A stretch of 64,000 nt of DNA from Tardiphaga sp052076105 (GCF_052076105.1 NZ_CP197245.1:4712001-4776000); one strand, 5' to 3'; positions 17,337-26,291 are shown, counted from the first letter of the stretch. Numbers and translations: made by a program. The notes: generated by a model from the letters alone, not told the origin.

Positions 17337-17744
17337 TCAGATCACCTTGCGGATACGATCTTCCAGCGCGGCAATTGGTCGCCGACCATCAGCGGAAGCA
17401 CGCGACTTAGCGCCCTTTGATATCGACTTGGGCGACTTCGGCAATTTCTCGGCGATACCCATCATTCGCTCGCGCCGGCTCATCTCAGCCCAGACCTGCT
17501 CAGGACGCACACCAGCGGCCGCCCACAGCACAGTCAAATTGTAGAGAAGATCGGCGCTCTCACGGATCACAGCGTCCGGCTTGCGATTGACCGCGTCGAT
17601 GACGACCTCGATCGCCTCCTCGGCCAGCTTCTTCGCCATCTTTTCCGGCCCCTGCTGATAAAGCCGGGCCGTTCGCGAGACCGACGGATCGAGATCCTTG
17701 GCCGCGATCACCGCCTGATAAAGCCGGTCGAGCGAATCACTCAT
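17337..17744 (-). CDS. hisE: Phosphoribosyl-ATP diphosphatase-like protein (HisE/MazG fold)
   Basis: A 135-residue protein. The all-alpha pyrophosphohydrolase motif is present: KMAKKLAEEAIEVVIDAV (residues 34-51) with EE-x-x-E and, in the next helix, ESADLLYNLTVLWAAAG with the E-x-x-D pair that binds Mg2+. HisE converts phosphoribosyl-ATP to phosphoribosyl-AMP plus pyrophosphate in histidine synthesis. Here it is isolated from other his genes and carries a C-terminal extension of about 35 basic, Ser/Lys/Arg-rich residues after KLPKSPKS. It may be a second copy with a related house-cleaning role. Whether it is the sole hisE of the genome cannot be seen here. Confidence 0.75.
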   Translation of the reverse strand: MSDSLDRLYQAVIAAKDLDPSVSRTARLYQQGPEKMAKKLAEEAIEVVIDAVNRKPDAVIRESADLLYNLTVLWAAAGVRPEQVWAEMSRRERMMGIAEKLPKSPKSISKGAKSRASADGRRPIAALEDRIRKVI

Positions 17745-17812
17745 GGAACTACACTATCTCAAAGCTGTGGCCAGCGTGTTAACGGCCGGCCCTCAAGTGT
17801 CTGCAACAACGT

Positions 17813-17844
17813 CAAAACGCCGGCCGCGAACGCGACCGGCGTTT
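17813..17844 (-). terminator. Probable terminator after the Gly/Tyr-rich protein gene
   Basis: Arms AAACGCCGG (17815-17823) and CCGGCGTTT (17836-17844) form a 9-bp stem. On the minus strand it ends in TTTTGAC. It lies 51 bases past the stop of the gene at 17895. Confidence 0.55.
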
Positions 17845-17894
17845 GATAGTTAAGTGACGGTTGCATGACGGAACGAGTTGTGACCGATCGCGAA

Positions 17895-18329
17895 CTACCA
17901 GGTCATGCGACGCGAATTATCGTAACCATGACCACCGCCGTAGCCGCGATACGGTCCACCATAATAGCCGCCGCCGTCATAATAGGCAGGACCACCACCG
18001 TAATAGACCGGACCGCCGCCATAGTAACCGTAGCTGTCGTAATAGTCGCGACGGCTCTGCGTGGCAGCGATCGCGCCAATGGTGCCGACGATGGCGCCAA
18101 AGGCCGCGAGGCCCGCGGCATTTCCGCCACCGCGATAATAGCGGCGGCGCGCGCTGCTGAAATCGGTGGCGTCGCTGGTGCCATGCGTGGCGACAGCCTG
18201 GCTCGTGCTCTTGGCGACAGGCGCCGCGATTGCTCCGGTCGGCGCAATTGCCGAGATGGTCATGGCCGCAACACTCGCCACGATGGCGGCGCGGCCAGTC
18301 GACTTAAACAATCCATTTCGTACGAACAT
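17895..18329 (-). CDS. Exported Gly/Tyr-rich protein of unknown function
   Basis: A 144-residue protein. A signal peptide spans about residues 13-35 (AAIVASVAAMTISAIAPTGAIA). A short glycine-rich hydrophobic segment (GGGNAAGLAAFGAIVGTIGAIAA, about 67-90) resembles a glycine-zipper. The last 50 residues are GYYGGG-type repeats. Such proteins are common in Bradyrhizobium-type genomes as small stress or envelope proteins, but the function is not known. A candidate EcfG-like promoter lies about 50-70 bases upstream. A hairpin terminator follows. Confidence 0.65.
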   Translation of the reverse strand: MFVRNGLFKSTGRAAIVASVAAMTISAIAPTGAIAAPVAKSTSQAVATHGTSDATDFSSARRRYYRGGGNAAGLAAFGAIVGTIGAIAATQSRRDYYDSYGYYGGGPVYYGGGPAYYDGGGYYGGPYRGYGGGHGYDNSRRMTW

Positions 18330-18376
18330 CTCAATGTCCTCCGTGGTCGTCTGGCCCTGCGGGCCTCTAGATAGCC

Positions 18377-18401
18377 AACCACTTCGGACAGTATGAGTTC
18401 C
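18377..18401 (-). promoter_or_regulatory. Weak candidate EcfG-type promoter
   Basis: On the minus strand GGAAC (18401-18397), a 16-base spacer, then GGTT (18380-18377). One position differs from the EcfG consensus. It precedes the Gly/Tyr-rich protein start by about 48 bases. Chance occurrence is quite possible. Confidence 0.3.
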
Positions 18402-18560
18402 TCAACCCCAACGGCAGCTGAACGATCGGTGTCCAAATCGGGGCAGTCATCTCCCGTTCAGCCTTTTACGGTTAGAAACGACGCGCAAGATGTCGCACCT
18501 TACTGCCATCAATCGAACATGCCGGCGGGGTAACTGCCGGCCCAGTCGTTAAGTATCTTG

Positions 18561-19649
18561 ATGCCCAGAACCGCGACCCACATTTCCCGGCGGCATGTCC
18601 TCCTCTCGCTGAGTGCGCTGGGGTCGGTGGCTCTTTGCGCATCATCGGTACAAGCCTCCGCCGACGACAAGACGCCTAGTGACAAGGCAGCTGACGACAA
18701 AACCCCGGCCAATATCCAGTTTGCGCTCGAGCGCGCGATCGATGCGATTGCCGCCCCGTTCGTGCTGGCCGAGACCCGCGGCCTGTACCGGGCCGAGAAC
18801 GTGAATGTGACGACCACCGTGGCCGCGGGATCGAAGGAGACCATCGCGCGGGTCGCCTCAGGCGCCAGCGACATGGCGCTGGCCGATCTCAATGCGTTGA
18901 TCCGCTATCGCGGCGATCCCGATGCAGCGGCGGTGAAAGCCGTCTTCGTGCTACTTAACGCAGCCCCCTATGCCATTGTCGCCCGCAAGAGCCGCGGCGT
19001 GATCTCGCTCGGCAGTCTTGAAGGAAAAGTGCTTGGGGTCGCTGACCGCGATCTCGCGATCCGGCTGTGGCCGGCGCTGGCCAAGCGCAACAACATCAAG
19101 CTTGCAGCCGTGAAGCAGGAGAGGATCAGCGCTGCGGTGCGCGAACCGATGCTCTCGGCCGGTCAGGTCGATGCGATCACCGGCTTCTCCTATCTCTCGG
19201 CGGTCAACCTGCGCGACCGCGGCGTCCCCGCCGATGACCTCGCGGTGTTTCGTTTCGCCGAGTTCGGTTCCGCCGCCTATGGCCTCGCCCTGATCGTCAA
19301 TCCGAAATTCGCTGCCACCAGACCCGAGGCCGTGAAGGCGTTCATCCGCGCCGTCACCGCCGGGACGCAGTTGACCATCAAGGACCCGGCCAGGGCGATC
19401 AACGACGTCATGACCCAGATGGAGAACGGGTCGCGCGAGCTTGAACTGACGCGGCTGCACACTGCCATTACCGACAATATCCTGACCGACGATGTCCGCC
19501 GCGACGGGCTGGGCGGCATGGACGCCGCACGTTTTGAAGCATCGCTTGACGAGATTGCCGAAGATTTTACCTTCAAGAAGCGCCCCACGGCCGCGAACAT
19601 CTTCGACGACAGCTTCCTGCCGGGCACGGTCGGCCGCAAAATCAACTGA
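18561..19649 (+). CDS. ABC transporter substrate-binding protein, NMT1/SsuA/TauA type (orphan)
   Basis: A 362-residue protein from the ATG at 18561 (a TTG one codon earlier is also open). The N-terminus ISRRHVLLSLSALGSVALCASSVQASA resembles a Tat signal with twin Arg. The mature part has periplasmic binding-protein type II features: APFVLAETRGLYRAENVNVTTTVAAGSKETIARVASGASDMALAD, then TGFSYLSAVNLRDRGVPADD. This pattern fits nitrate, sulphonate or pyrimidine-precursor binding proteins. No permease or ATPase gene of that class lies in the window, so its partner must be elsewhere. The next gene, 105 bases on, is a glucan-type exporter, an unlikely partner. Confidence 0.8.
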   Translation: MPRTATHISRRHVLLSLSALGSVALCASSVQASADDKTPSDKAADDKTPANIQFALERAIDAIAAPFVLAETRGLYRAENVNVTTTVAAGSKETIARVASGASDMALADLNALIRYRGDPDAAAVKAVFVLLNAAPYAIVARKSRGVISLGSLEGKVLGVADRDLAIRLWPALAKRNNIKLAAVKQERISAAVREPMLSAGQVDAITGFSYLSAVNLRDRGVPADDLAVFRFAEFGSAAYGLALIVNPKFAATRPEAVKAFIRAVTAGTQLTIKDPARAINDVMTQMENGSRELELTRLHTAITDNILTDDVRRDGLGGMDAARFEASLDEIAEDFTFKKRPTAANIFDDSFLPGTVGRKIN

Positions 19650-19754
19650 AGAAGTTCAACTGAACAACTTTTCCCGAAGCTGTATTCGGCTGCCGTCCCC
19701 GCTTAGACTATGCGCAATCGGTTATCCCGTTCGCGCTGCGCTGAGTGACCTCCC

Positions 19755-21551
19755 ATGATCCGTCTTTACACCCGTGTGCTGGAGCTGCTCGGCAAGGAGA
19801 GGCGCCTCGGCTGGTTTCTTGCGGGCGCGAACCTGCTGCTCGCCGGCGCGCAATTCGCCGAACCGGTGCTGTTCGGCCGGATCATCGACGTGCTGTCGAA
19901 CAATCTCTCGACGGCCGCGATGCAGACGGATGGCACGTCGCCCTGGCCACTGCTCGCGGCCTGGGTCGCGTTCGGCCTGTTCACGATCGTCTGCGGCACA
20001 GTGGTCGCGCTGCATGCGGATCGCCTCGCGCATCGCCAGCGCCAGGCGGTGCTGACCGATTACTTCGAACACATCATGCAATTGCCGCTGACCTTCCACA
20101 CCGGTACGCATTCCGGCCGCCTGATGAAAGTGATGCTGGCCGGCACCGATGCCCTCTGGCGCGTCTGGCTCGGCTTCTTCCGCGAGCACTTCGCCGCCAT
20201 CGTCTCGCTGTTCGTACTGCTGCCGCTGTCGGTCTATCTGAACTGGCGGCTTGCCATCCTGCTCGTGATCCTGTGCGTCGTCTTCACGGTGCTGACCACG
20301 ATGGTCGTGCGCAAGACCTCGGGCATGCAAAGCGATGTCGAGGAACATTACGGCGATCTGTCCGCGCGCGCCTCCGATGCGCTGGGGAATGTCGCGCTGG
20401 TGCAGAGCTTCACGCGCATCGATGCCGAGGTGCAGGGCCTGCGCGGCGTCTCCAGTCAGTTGCTCGAAAAGCAGATGCCGGTGCTGTCGTGGTGGGCACT
20501 GGTCTCGGTGATGACGCGCACCTCCACCACCATCACGGTGCTGGCGATCTTCACCGTCGGCATCGCGCTGCATCAGCAGGGTCTCACCACCGTGGGTGAG
20601 ATTGTGATGTTCGTCAGTTTTGCGACGATGCTGATCCAGAAGCTCGAACAGGTGGTCGCCTTCATCAACACCATCTTCATGGAAGCGCCGCGGCTGCGCG
20701 ATTTCATGAACGTACTCGACGCGGTGCCCACCGTGCGCGACCGCATCGACGCCATGGATCCCGGCCGGCTGCAGGGCATGGTCGAGTTCAACGACGTGTC
20801 GTTCTCCTATGACGGCAAGCGGCCCGCGATCCAGGATCTGTCCTTCACGGCCCTGCCCGGCCAGACCATCGCCCTCGTCGGTTCCACCGGCGCGGGCAAA
20901 TCCACCGCTATCGCACTGCTGCACCGGGCCTTCGATCCGCAATCCGGCATCATCTCGATCGACGGTATGGATATCCGTGCGCTCACGCTGTCGGGCCTGC
21001 GCCGGAACATCGGCGTCGTGTTCCAGGAGGCGCTGCTGTTCAACCGCTCCATCGCCGACAACCTGCGCGTCGGCAAACCGGACGCGACGGATGAAGAGTT
21101 GCGTATCGCCGCCGCCCGCGCCCAGGCGCTCGATTTCATCGAGCGCAGCGATAACGGTTTCAACACCAATGCCGGCGAACGTGGCCGCATGCTGTCCGGC
21201 GGCGAGCGGCAACGGCTGTCGATCGCCCGTGCACTGCTGAAAGACCCGCCGATCCTGATCCTCGACGAGGCCACCAGCGCGCTCGATGCCGTGACCGAGG
21301 CCAAGCTCAACGTCGCTCTCGATGAAGTGATGAAGGGCCGCACCACTTTTGTGATCGCGCACCGGCTGTCCACCATCCGCAATGCCACGCGTATCCTTGT
21401 ATTTGAGAACGGCCGCGTGATCGAAGCGGGAACTTTCGATGAACTCGTGATGCAGGGCGGCTATTTCGCCAATCTTGCCGCCGCCCAGTTCATGGTTCAG
21501 GAGGACGCCCGCGCCAGCATGGCCCTGCCGGACGCCGCCCAGCCGCTGTGA
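19755..21551 (+). CDS. ndvA: NdvA/ChvA-type glucan ABC exporter (fused permease-ATPase)
   Basis: A 598-residue half-transporter of the family's usual length. The N-terminal six-helix membrane domain begins LYTRVLELLGKERRLGWFLAGANLLLAGAQFAEPVLFGRIIDVLS, a sequence typical of cyclic beta-glucan exporters. The ATPase has Walker A VGSTGAGKST (near 375), signature LSGGERQRLSIARALL (near 480), Walker B ILILDEATSALD and a switch His in VIAHRLSTI. In rhizobia NdvA/ChvA exports cyclic glucan to the periplasm, needed for osmoadaptation and host interaction. Bradyrhizobium-type bacteria make beta-1,3/1,6 glucans, so the cargo may differ from beta-1,2. No ndvB-like synthase is in view. Confidence 0.85.
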   Translation: MIRLYTRVLELLGKERRLGWFLAGANLLLAGAQFAEPVLFGRIIDVLSNNLSTAAMQTDGTSPWPLLAAWVAFGLFTIVCGTVVALHADRLAHRQRQAVLTDYFEHIMQLPLTFHTGTHSGRLMKVMLAGTDALWRVWLGFFREHFAAIVSLFVLLPLSVYLNWRLAILLVILCVVFTVLTTMVVRKTSGMQSDVEEHYGDLSARASDALGNVALVQSFTRIDAEVQGLRGVSSQLLEKQMPVLSWWALVSVMTRTSTTITVLAIFTVGIALHQQGLTTVGEIVMFVSFATMLIQKLEQVVAFINTIFMEAPRLRDFMNVLDAVPTVRDRIDAMDPGRLQGMVEFNDVSFSYDGKRPAIQDLSFTALPGQTIALVGSTGAGKSTAIALLHRAFDPQSGIISIDGMDIRALTLSGLRRNIGVVFQEALLFNRSIADNLRVGKPDATDEELRIAAARAQALDFIERSDNGFNTNAGERGRMLSGGERQRLSIARALLKDPPILILDEATSALDAVTEAKLNVALDEVMKGRTTFVIAHRLSTIRNATRILVFENGRVIEAGTFDELVMQGGYFANLAAAQFMVQEDARASMALPDAAQPL

Positions 21552-21774
21552 TGTCGTTCGCGAGGTAAAGCCTTTGCGAGCGGCCGAAATTTGGCCCCTT
21601 TCATCACCGATTTAACCGGCTCGCCACTGTTCTGATGCTCTCGGCCGGTATAGGTTTGCTGCGGTCACCGCGTGACGGCCAAACCGACATGAGAGTCCCG
21701 AACCTCAAATCCAAGAATTGCTGCGCGCGGTGTCACGGCACTGCAGGCGGGCCGCAAAGGACCGGAATCGGATA

Positions 21775-23274
21775 GTGCAATTTCACTTCGCATCGCGCCG
21801 CCTGCTATCACTCAACTGGTTCGTTCTCGCCGCGGCACTTGTGCTCGGCGTGGCCGCGCCACGCACGGCCAGCGCTGAAGCACTCCTGCTCGTCGAAGTC
21901 GATACCGGCAAGGTGTTGCAGGCCGAGAACGCGACCTATCCGTGGTATCCCGCCTCCGTCACCAAGCTGATGACGACCTATGTCACGCTGCAGGCGGTGA
22001 AGCAGGGACGCATCAGTCTCGACACGCTGGTCACGGTGTCGCCGATCGCCGCGGCACAGTCGCCCTCGAAGATGGGCTTCAAGGCCGGCACGCAGGTCAC
22101 CATCGACAACGCGCTGAAGATGATGATGGTGAAGTCGGCCAATGACATGGCCGTCGTGCTCGCCGAAGGCGTCGGCGGCTCTGTCGACGGTTTCTCGGCG
22201 ATGATGAATGCCACCGCGCAGAAGCTCGGCATGACGCAGACCAACTACGTCAATCCGAACGGCCTGCCGGCCGATGGTCAGGTCACCTCGGCGCGCGATC
22301 TTGCGATCCTCGCCCGCGCGATCATTCACGACCTGCCGGAATACGAATATTTCGTCCACATTCCCGCGATCAAATTCGGCCGCCGCATCACGCCGAACTT
22401 CAACAAGCTGATCGGCCGCTATCCCGGCGCCGACGGCATGAAGACCGGTTTCATCTGCGCCTCCGGCTACAATCTCGTCGCCACCGCCACCCGCGGCAAC
22501 AAGCGGCTGATCGCCGTGGTGCTCGGCGCCTCCTCAGGCCAGGCCCGCGCCGTCAAGGCGGCGCAACTCCTGGAGCGCGGCTTCAACACCGGCGCCGGCG
22601 GCCTGACCTGGCTGCGTCCGGCCCTCGGCACCGTGGACGCCCTCGCGCCGATCGATGCCGCGCCCCCGAACCTGCGCGACGACATGTGCGGACCGAAGCG
22701 CAAGCGCCCGGCCAGCGATGCCGATGACGAAGTCGTCGCCAGTAACGAAGCCGGCAGCCAGGCGATGTCGTTCTTCACCGCCGGCCTGCAGCCGCCAACG
22801 CTGCGCCCGGTCGACATGATCGCCGCAGCCGCCGCGCCGGTCGAACCGGTGATCGTCTATACCGGCCCGAAGAAAGTGGGCGCCGACCTGATTGCCGCCA
22901 ATGCGGTGGAAGAAGCCCGGCAGACGCCGAAGCCCAAGGGCAAGAAGGGCACCAAGACCGCCGCCAAGAAGCCTGACGCCGCAGCCGACACCAAGGACGC
23001 CAAACCCGCAGCAACCGCCGAAGCGAAGCCAGCCGCCAAACCCGCCGCCTCCAAACAGGCCGCAGTCAAGCCGGATGCCGCCGCGCCAAAACCTGCAGCG
23101 GCAGCCGCGCCTGCAACGGCGAAACCCGCAGCAGCCAAACCTGCAGCCGGCAAGCCTGCCACGGCAGCCGCCGCTCCGGCCACAACGCCGGCCAAGCCGA
23201 AGGCAGCGGCGAAACCCGCACCGAAGGCTACCACTGGCGAAGCCAAGCCGGCTGCGGCAGCTCCGCGCAGTTAG
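21775..23274 (+). CDS. D-alanyl-D-alanine carboxypeptidase (S11 family) with long low-complexity tail
   Basis: A 499-residue protein if started at the GTG at 21775; a TTG at 21718 would add 19 residues before the signal peptide. A signal peptide (LLSLNWFVLAAALVLGVAAPRTASA) leads into a penicillin-binding fold. It has all three active-site motifs: SVTK (Ser-x-x-Lys), SAND (Ser-x-Asn) and KTG in DGMKTGFICASGYN. It trims the terminal D-Ala from peptidoglycan pentapeptides in the periplasm. After about residue 370 the protein becomes a Lys/Ala/Pro-rich tail of about 110 residues with recurring KPAA units. It lacks the amphipathic membrane anchor typical of DacA. Confidence 0.88.
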   Translation: MQFHFASRRLLSLNWFVLAAALVLGVAAPRTASAEALLLVEVDTGKVLQAENATYPWYPASVTKLMTTYVTLQAVKQGRISLDTLVTVSPIAAAQSPSKMGFKAGTQVTIDNALKMMMVKSANDMAVVLAEGVGGSVDGFSAMMNATAQKLGMTQTNYVNPNGLPADGQVTSARDLAILARAIIHDLPEYEYFVHIPAIKFGRRITPNFNKLIGRYPGADGMKTGFICASGYNLVATATRGNKRLIAVVLGASSGQARAVKAAQLLERGFNTGAGGLTWLRPALGTVDALAPIDAAPPNLRDDMCGPKRKRPASDADDEVVASNEAGSQAMSFFTAGLQPPTLRPVDMIAAAAAPVEPVIVYTGPKKVGADLIAANAVEEARQTPKPKGKKGTKTAAKKPDAAADTKDAKPAATAEAKPAAKPAASKQAAVKPDAAAPKPAAAAAPATAKPAAAKPAAGKPATAAAAPATTPAKPKAAAKPAPKATTGEAKPAAAAPRS

Positions 23275-23409
23275 ACCTTCGTCGACAAAGCTCAACTATC
23301 ATCGTTAACGCGGCCGGTTTCCGGCGGCGTCATGTTGCGCCGCGCCTTGCTATCAAGGGCAGCTTTGCTCAATACTTCCCTGAAATAATCAAATCGAGGG
23401 GGAAGTGTC

Positions 23410-25098
23410 ATGGAGCGTATCTGGCTCAAACAATATCCGGCAGGCGTGCCAGCCGACATCGATGTCAGTCTGTATCCGTCGCTGGTCGATCTGCTCGAAG
23501 AGAGCTTTGCCAAGTTCCGCGATCGCAAAGCCTTCATCTGCATGGACAAGTCGATCACCTATCGTGAGCTCGACGAAATGTCCGCCTCGCTCGGCGCCTA
23601 TCTGCAGAGCAAGGGCCTCGCCAAGGGTGCCCGCGTCGCGCTGATGATGCCGAATGTGCTGCAATATCCGATCGCCACCTCTGCGGTGCTGCGCGCCGGC
23701 TATGCCGTGGTCAACGTCAACCCGCTCTACACCCCGCGCGAACTCGAGCATCAGCTCAAGGATTCCGGCGCCGAAGCCATCATCGTGCTGGAGAACTTCG
23801 CCTCCACGGTGCAGCAGGTGATCGCCAAGACCAATGTGAAACATGTGATCCTTGGCAGCATGGGCGACATGCTCGGCTTCAAGGGCGTGATCGTCAATCT
23901 CGTGGTCCGCCGCGTGAAGAAGATGGTGCCGGCTTACGAATTGCCGGGCGCCGTCTGGTTCAACGATGCAGTCTCCGCCGGCCGCAGCATGAAGCTGAAG
24001 AAGCCGGTGCTCGGACCCGACGACGTCGCCTTCCTGCAATATACCGGCGGCACCACCGGCGTTTCCAAGGGCGCGACGCTGCGCCATCGCAACATCCTGG
24101 CCAATGTGCTGCAGAACGATGCCTGGCTGCAGCCGGCGCTGCGCAAGCCGCCGCATGTGGACCAGCTGTTCATCGTCTGCGCACTGCCGCTGTACCATAT
24201 CTTCGCGCTGACGGCCTGCTTCCTGCTGGCCGTGCGCGCCGGCGGCGTCAACCTCCTGATCCCGAATCCGCGTGATATGCCGGGCTTCGTGAAGGAGCTG
24301 ATGAAGTATCAGGTCAACAGCTTCCCGGCGGTCAACACGCTCTATAACGGATTGCTGAATACGCCGGGCTTCGACCAGGTGGACTTCTCCAAGCTGAAGA
24401 TTTCCAACGGCGGCGGCATGGCGGTGCAGAAGGCTGTGGCCGAGAAGTGGCTGAAGGTGACCGGCTGCTTCGTCGCCGAAGGCTACGGCCTCTCCGAAAC
24501 CTCGCCGACGCTGACCTGCAACCCCGCCGATGTCGATCAGTTCAACGGCTCCATCGGCGTGCCCGTGCCATCGACTTACATCTCGATCCGCGATGACGAC
24601 GGCAACGAAGTCCCGCTCGGCCAGGCCGGCGAGATTTGCGCCAAGGGTCCGCAGATCATGTCGGGCTACTGGAACCGGCCGGACGAGACCGCCAAGGTGA
24701 TGACCGCGGACGGTTTCTTCCGCACCGGCGACATCGGCATCATGACCCCCGACGGCTTCACCAAGATCGTGGATCGCAAGAAGGACATGGTGCTGGTCTC
24801 GGGCTTCAACGTCTATCCGAACGAGGTCGAGGACGTCATCGCCAGCCATCCCGGCGTGCTGGAATGCGCCGTGATCGGCGTGCCTGATCCGAAGACCACC
24901 GAGGCGGTGAAGGCCTTCGTCGTCAAGAAGGACCCGAACGTCACCGCCGAGGACATCATCAAGTTCTGCGGCACCCAGCTCACCAATTACAAGGTGCCGA
25001 AACAGATCGAATTCCGCACTGCTTTGCCGAAGACCAATGTCGGCAAGATCCTGCGCCGCGAGCTCCGCGACGAGAAGAAGCAGGCCTCAGCGGCCTGA
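23410..25098 (+). CDS. fadD: Long-chain fatty-acid-CoA ligase
   Basis: A 562-residue enzyme of FadD length. AMP-forming motifs: YTGGTTGVSKGATLRHRN (P-loop region near 210), EGYGLSETSPTLTCNP near 360, the hinge region DRKKDMVLVSGFNVYPNEVEDV near 455, and the catalytic Lys in TNVGKILRREL near 545. It activates fatty acids to acyl-CoA with ATP for beta-oxidation or lipid synthesis, probably at the inner membrane face. GAGGGGGAAG sits just before the ATG. A hairpin follows the stop codon. Confidence 0.92.
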   Translation: MERIWLKQYPAGVPADIDVSLYPSLVDLLEESFAKFRDRKAFICMDKSITYRELDEMSASLGAYLQSKGLAKGARVALMMPNVLQYPIATSAVLRAGYAVVNVNPLYTPRELEHQLKDSGAEAIIVLENFASTVQQVIAKTNVKHVILGSMGDMLGFKGVIVNLVVRRVKKMVPAYELPGAVWFNDAVSAGRSMKLKKPVLGPDDVAFLQYTGGTTGVSKGATLRHRNILANVLQNDAWLQPALRKPPHVDQLFIVCALPLYHIFALTACFLLAVRAGGVNLLIPNPRDMPGFVKELMKYQVNSFPAVNTLYNGLLNTPGFDQVDFSKLKISNGGGMAVQKAVAEKWLKVTGCFVAEGYGLSETSPTLTCNPADVDQFNGSIGVPVPSTYISIRDDDGNEVPLGQAGEICAKGPQIMSGYWNRPDETAKVMTADGFFRTGDIGIMTPDGFTKIVDRKKDMVLVSGFNVYPNEVEDVIASHPGVLECAVIGVPDPKTTEAVKAFVVKKDPNVTAEDIIKFCGTQLTNYKVPKQIEFRTALPKTNVGKILRRELRDEKKQASAA

Positions 25099-25108
25099 CA
25101 CACTGCTA

Positions 25109-25140
25109 TAGGGTGGGCCGCTTTCGCATGGCCCACCCTA
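25109..25140 (+). terminator. Hairpin after fadD, overlapping the upstream end of the DUF924 gene
   Basis: Arms TAGGGTGGGC (25109-25118) and GCCCACCCTA (25131-25140) pair perfectly over 10 bp with a 12-base loop. It lacks a T tract, so it may be a processing or pausing element and not a full terminator. Confidence 0.45.
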
Positions 25141-25151
25141 TGGATTTCAAT

Positions 25152-25697
25152 ATGACTGCAACGACTCCCGCCGACATCATCGCCTTCTGGGCAGACGCCG
25201 GCTGGGAGCGCTGGTACGCCAAGAACGACGATTTCGACGCCGAGATCACCCGTCGCTTCCGGGCGCTGTGGGACGAGGCTGTCACGGGCGGGCTCGCGTC
25301 GTGGGAGACCAGCGACGAGGGCACCCTCGCCCTGATCCTCGTGCTCGACCAGTTTCCCCGCAACATGTTCCGCAACGACGCGCGTGCCTTTTCCAGCGAT
25401 CGCCTCGCCCGCGACCTCACGGTGAGGGCGGTCGAGCGCGGTGTCGATCAGCGGGTCGACCAGCAGATGCAGCAATTCGTCTATATGCCGCTGATGCATT
25501 CGGAAGACCTCGCCGATCAGGAGCACTGCTGCGCGCTGTTTCGCGCCACCGGCGAGAGCGACAATCTGAAATATGCCGACGAGCACGCCGATATCATCCG
25601 GCGCTTCGGCCGTTTCCCGCACCGTAACCGGGTGCTGGGGCGCAGCACCACGGCGGAGGAGCAGGCCTTTCTCGATGCCGGCGGCTTCGGCGGGTGA
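25152..25697 (+). CDS. DUF924 family protein
   Basis: A 181-residue protein of the DUF924 family, recognisable from PADIIAFWADAGWERWYAKNDDFDAEITRRF, the LALILVLDQFPRNMFRNDARAFSSD block and the FGRFPHRNRVLGRSTTAEEQAFL end, with mostly helical (TPR-like) character. No biochemical function is established for the family. The start is uncertain: ATGs at 25128 and 25140 lie within or at the edge of a strong hairpin, whereas 25152 begins directly before the conserved region. It follows fadD by about 50 bases on the same strand. Confidence 0.8.
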   Translation: MTATTPADIIAFWADAGWERWYAKNDDFDAEITRRFRALWDEAVTGGLASWETSDEGTLALILVLDQFPRNMFRNDARAFSSDRLARDLTVRAVERGVDQRVDQQMQQFVYMPLMHSEDLADQEHCCALFRATGESDNLKYADEHADIIRRFGRFPHRNRVLGRSTTAEEQAFLDAGGFGG

Positions 25698-25805
25698 CAT
25701 CGTCGTGATACGCGCGGCAGGCCAAGCTTTGCGCAGCGCGTAATATTGCCCGCGTCATGCAGCCGGTCTAAACACACTCACCCTTACTTTCAGGAGAGAC
25801 CGACG

Positions 25806-26291
25806 ATGACCATTCAAGTTGGCGACAAGCTGCCCGAGTCCAAGCTCCGTGTCATGACCTCCGAGGGTCCGGCCGTGAAGACCACCGACGACATCTTCAA
25901 GGGCAAAAAGGTGGCGCTGTTCGCCGTCCCCGGCGCCTATACCGGCACCTGCCACAAGATGCATCTGCCGAGCATCTTCCTCAACGCCTATGCCATCAAG
26001 GACAAGGGCGTCGACACCATCGCGATCATTTCCGTCAACGACGCCTTCGTGATGAACGCCTGGAAGAAAGACACCGACCTGCGCGACGAAGCGACCTTCC
26101 TGGCCGACGGCAATGCCGACTTCACCAAGGCCATCGGCATGGAGCTCGACGCATCCGGCAACGGCCTCGGCATCCGCTCGAAGCGCTATTCGATGCTGGT
26201 GGAAGACGGCAAGGTGACCAAGCTCAACCTTGAGCCGGCACCCGGCAAGGTCGAAGTCTCCGGCGGCGACACGCTGCTGGGCCAGCTCTGA
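25806..26291 (+). CDS. Peroxiredoxin (Prx5-type, thioredoxin fold)
   Basis: A 161-residue protein. VGDKLPESKL opens the fold, and the peroxidatic Cys lies in VPGAYTGTCHKMHLPSIF near residue 48 (the usual form is PGAFTPTC). A conserved Arg and DFTKAIGMELDASGNGLGIRSKRYSMLV complete the Prx5 pattern. It reduces hydrogen peroxide and alkyl hydroperoxides with glutaredoxin or thioredoxin as donor. The start at 25806 has CAGGAGAG about 9 bases before it; an open extension upstream is not conserved. It stands alone and is followed by a palindromic repeat. Confidence 0.9.
   Translation: MTIQVGDKLPESKLRVMTSEGPAVKTTDDIFKGKKVALFAVPGAYTGTCHKMHLPSIFLNAYAIKDKGVDTIAIISVNDAFVMNAWKKDTDLRDEATFLADGNADFTKAIGMELDASGNGLGIRSKRYSMLVEDGKVTKLNLEPAPGKVEVSGGDTLLGQL

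Noticed and set aside
19722..21362. A 546-codon minus-strand frame opposite the NdvA-type exporter
   Set aside because: The exporter has all ABC motifs in the plus frame; the antisense frame is rich in His/Arg/Gln in the way of antisense translations.
23389..24849. Long minus-strand frame opposite fadD
   Set aside because: The FadD frame is fully conserved, so the antisense frame is a by-product of codon bias.
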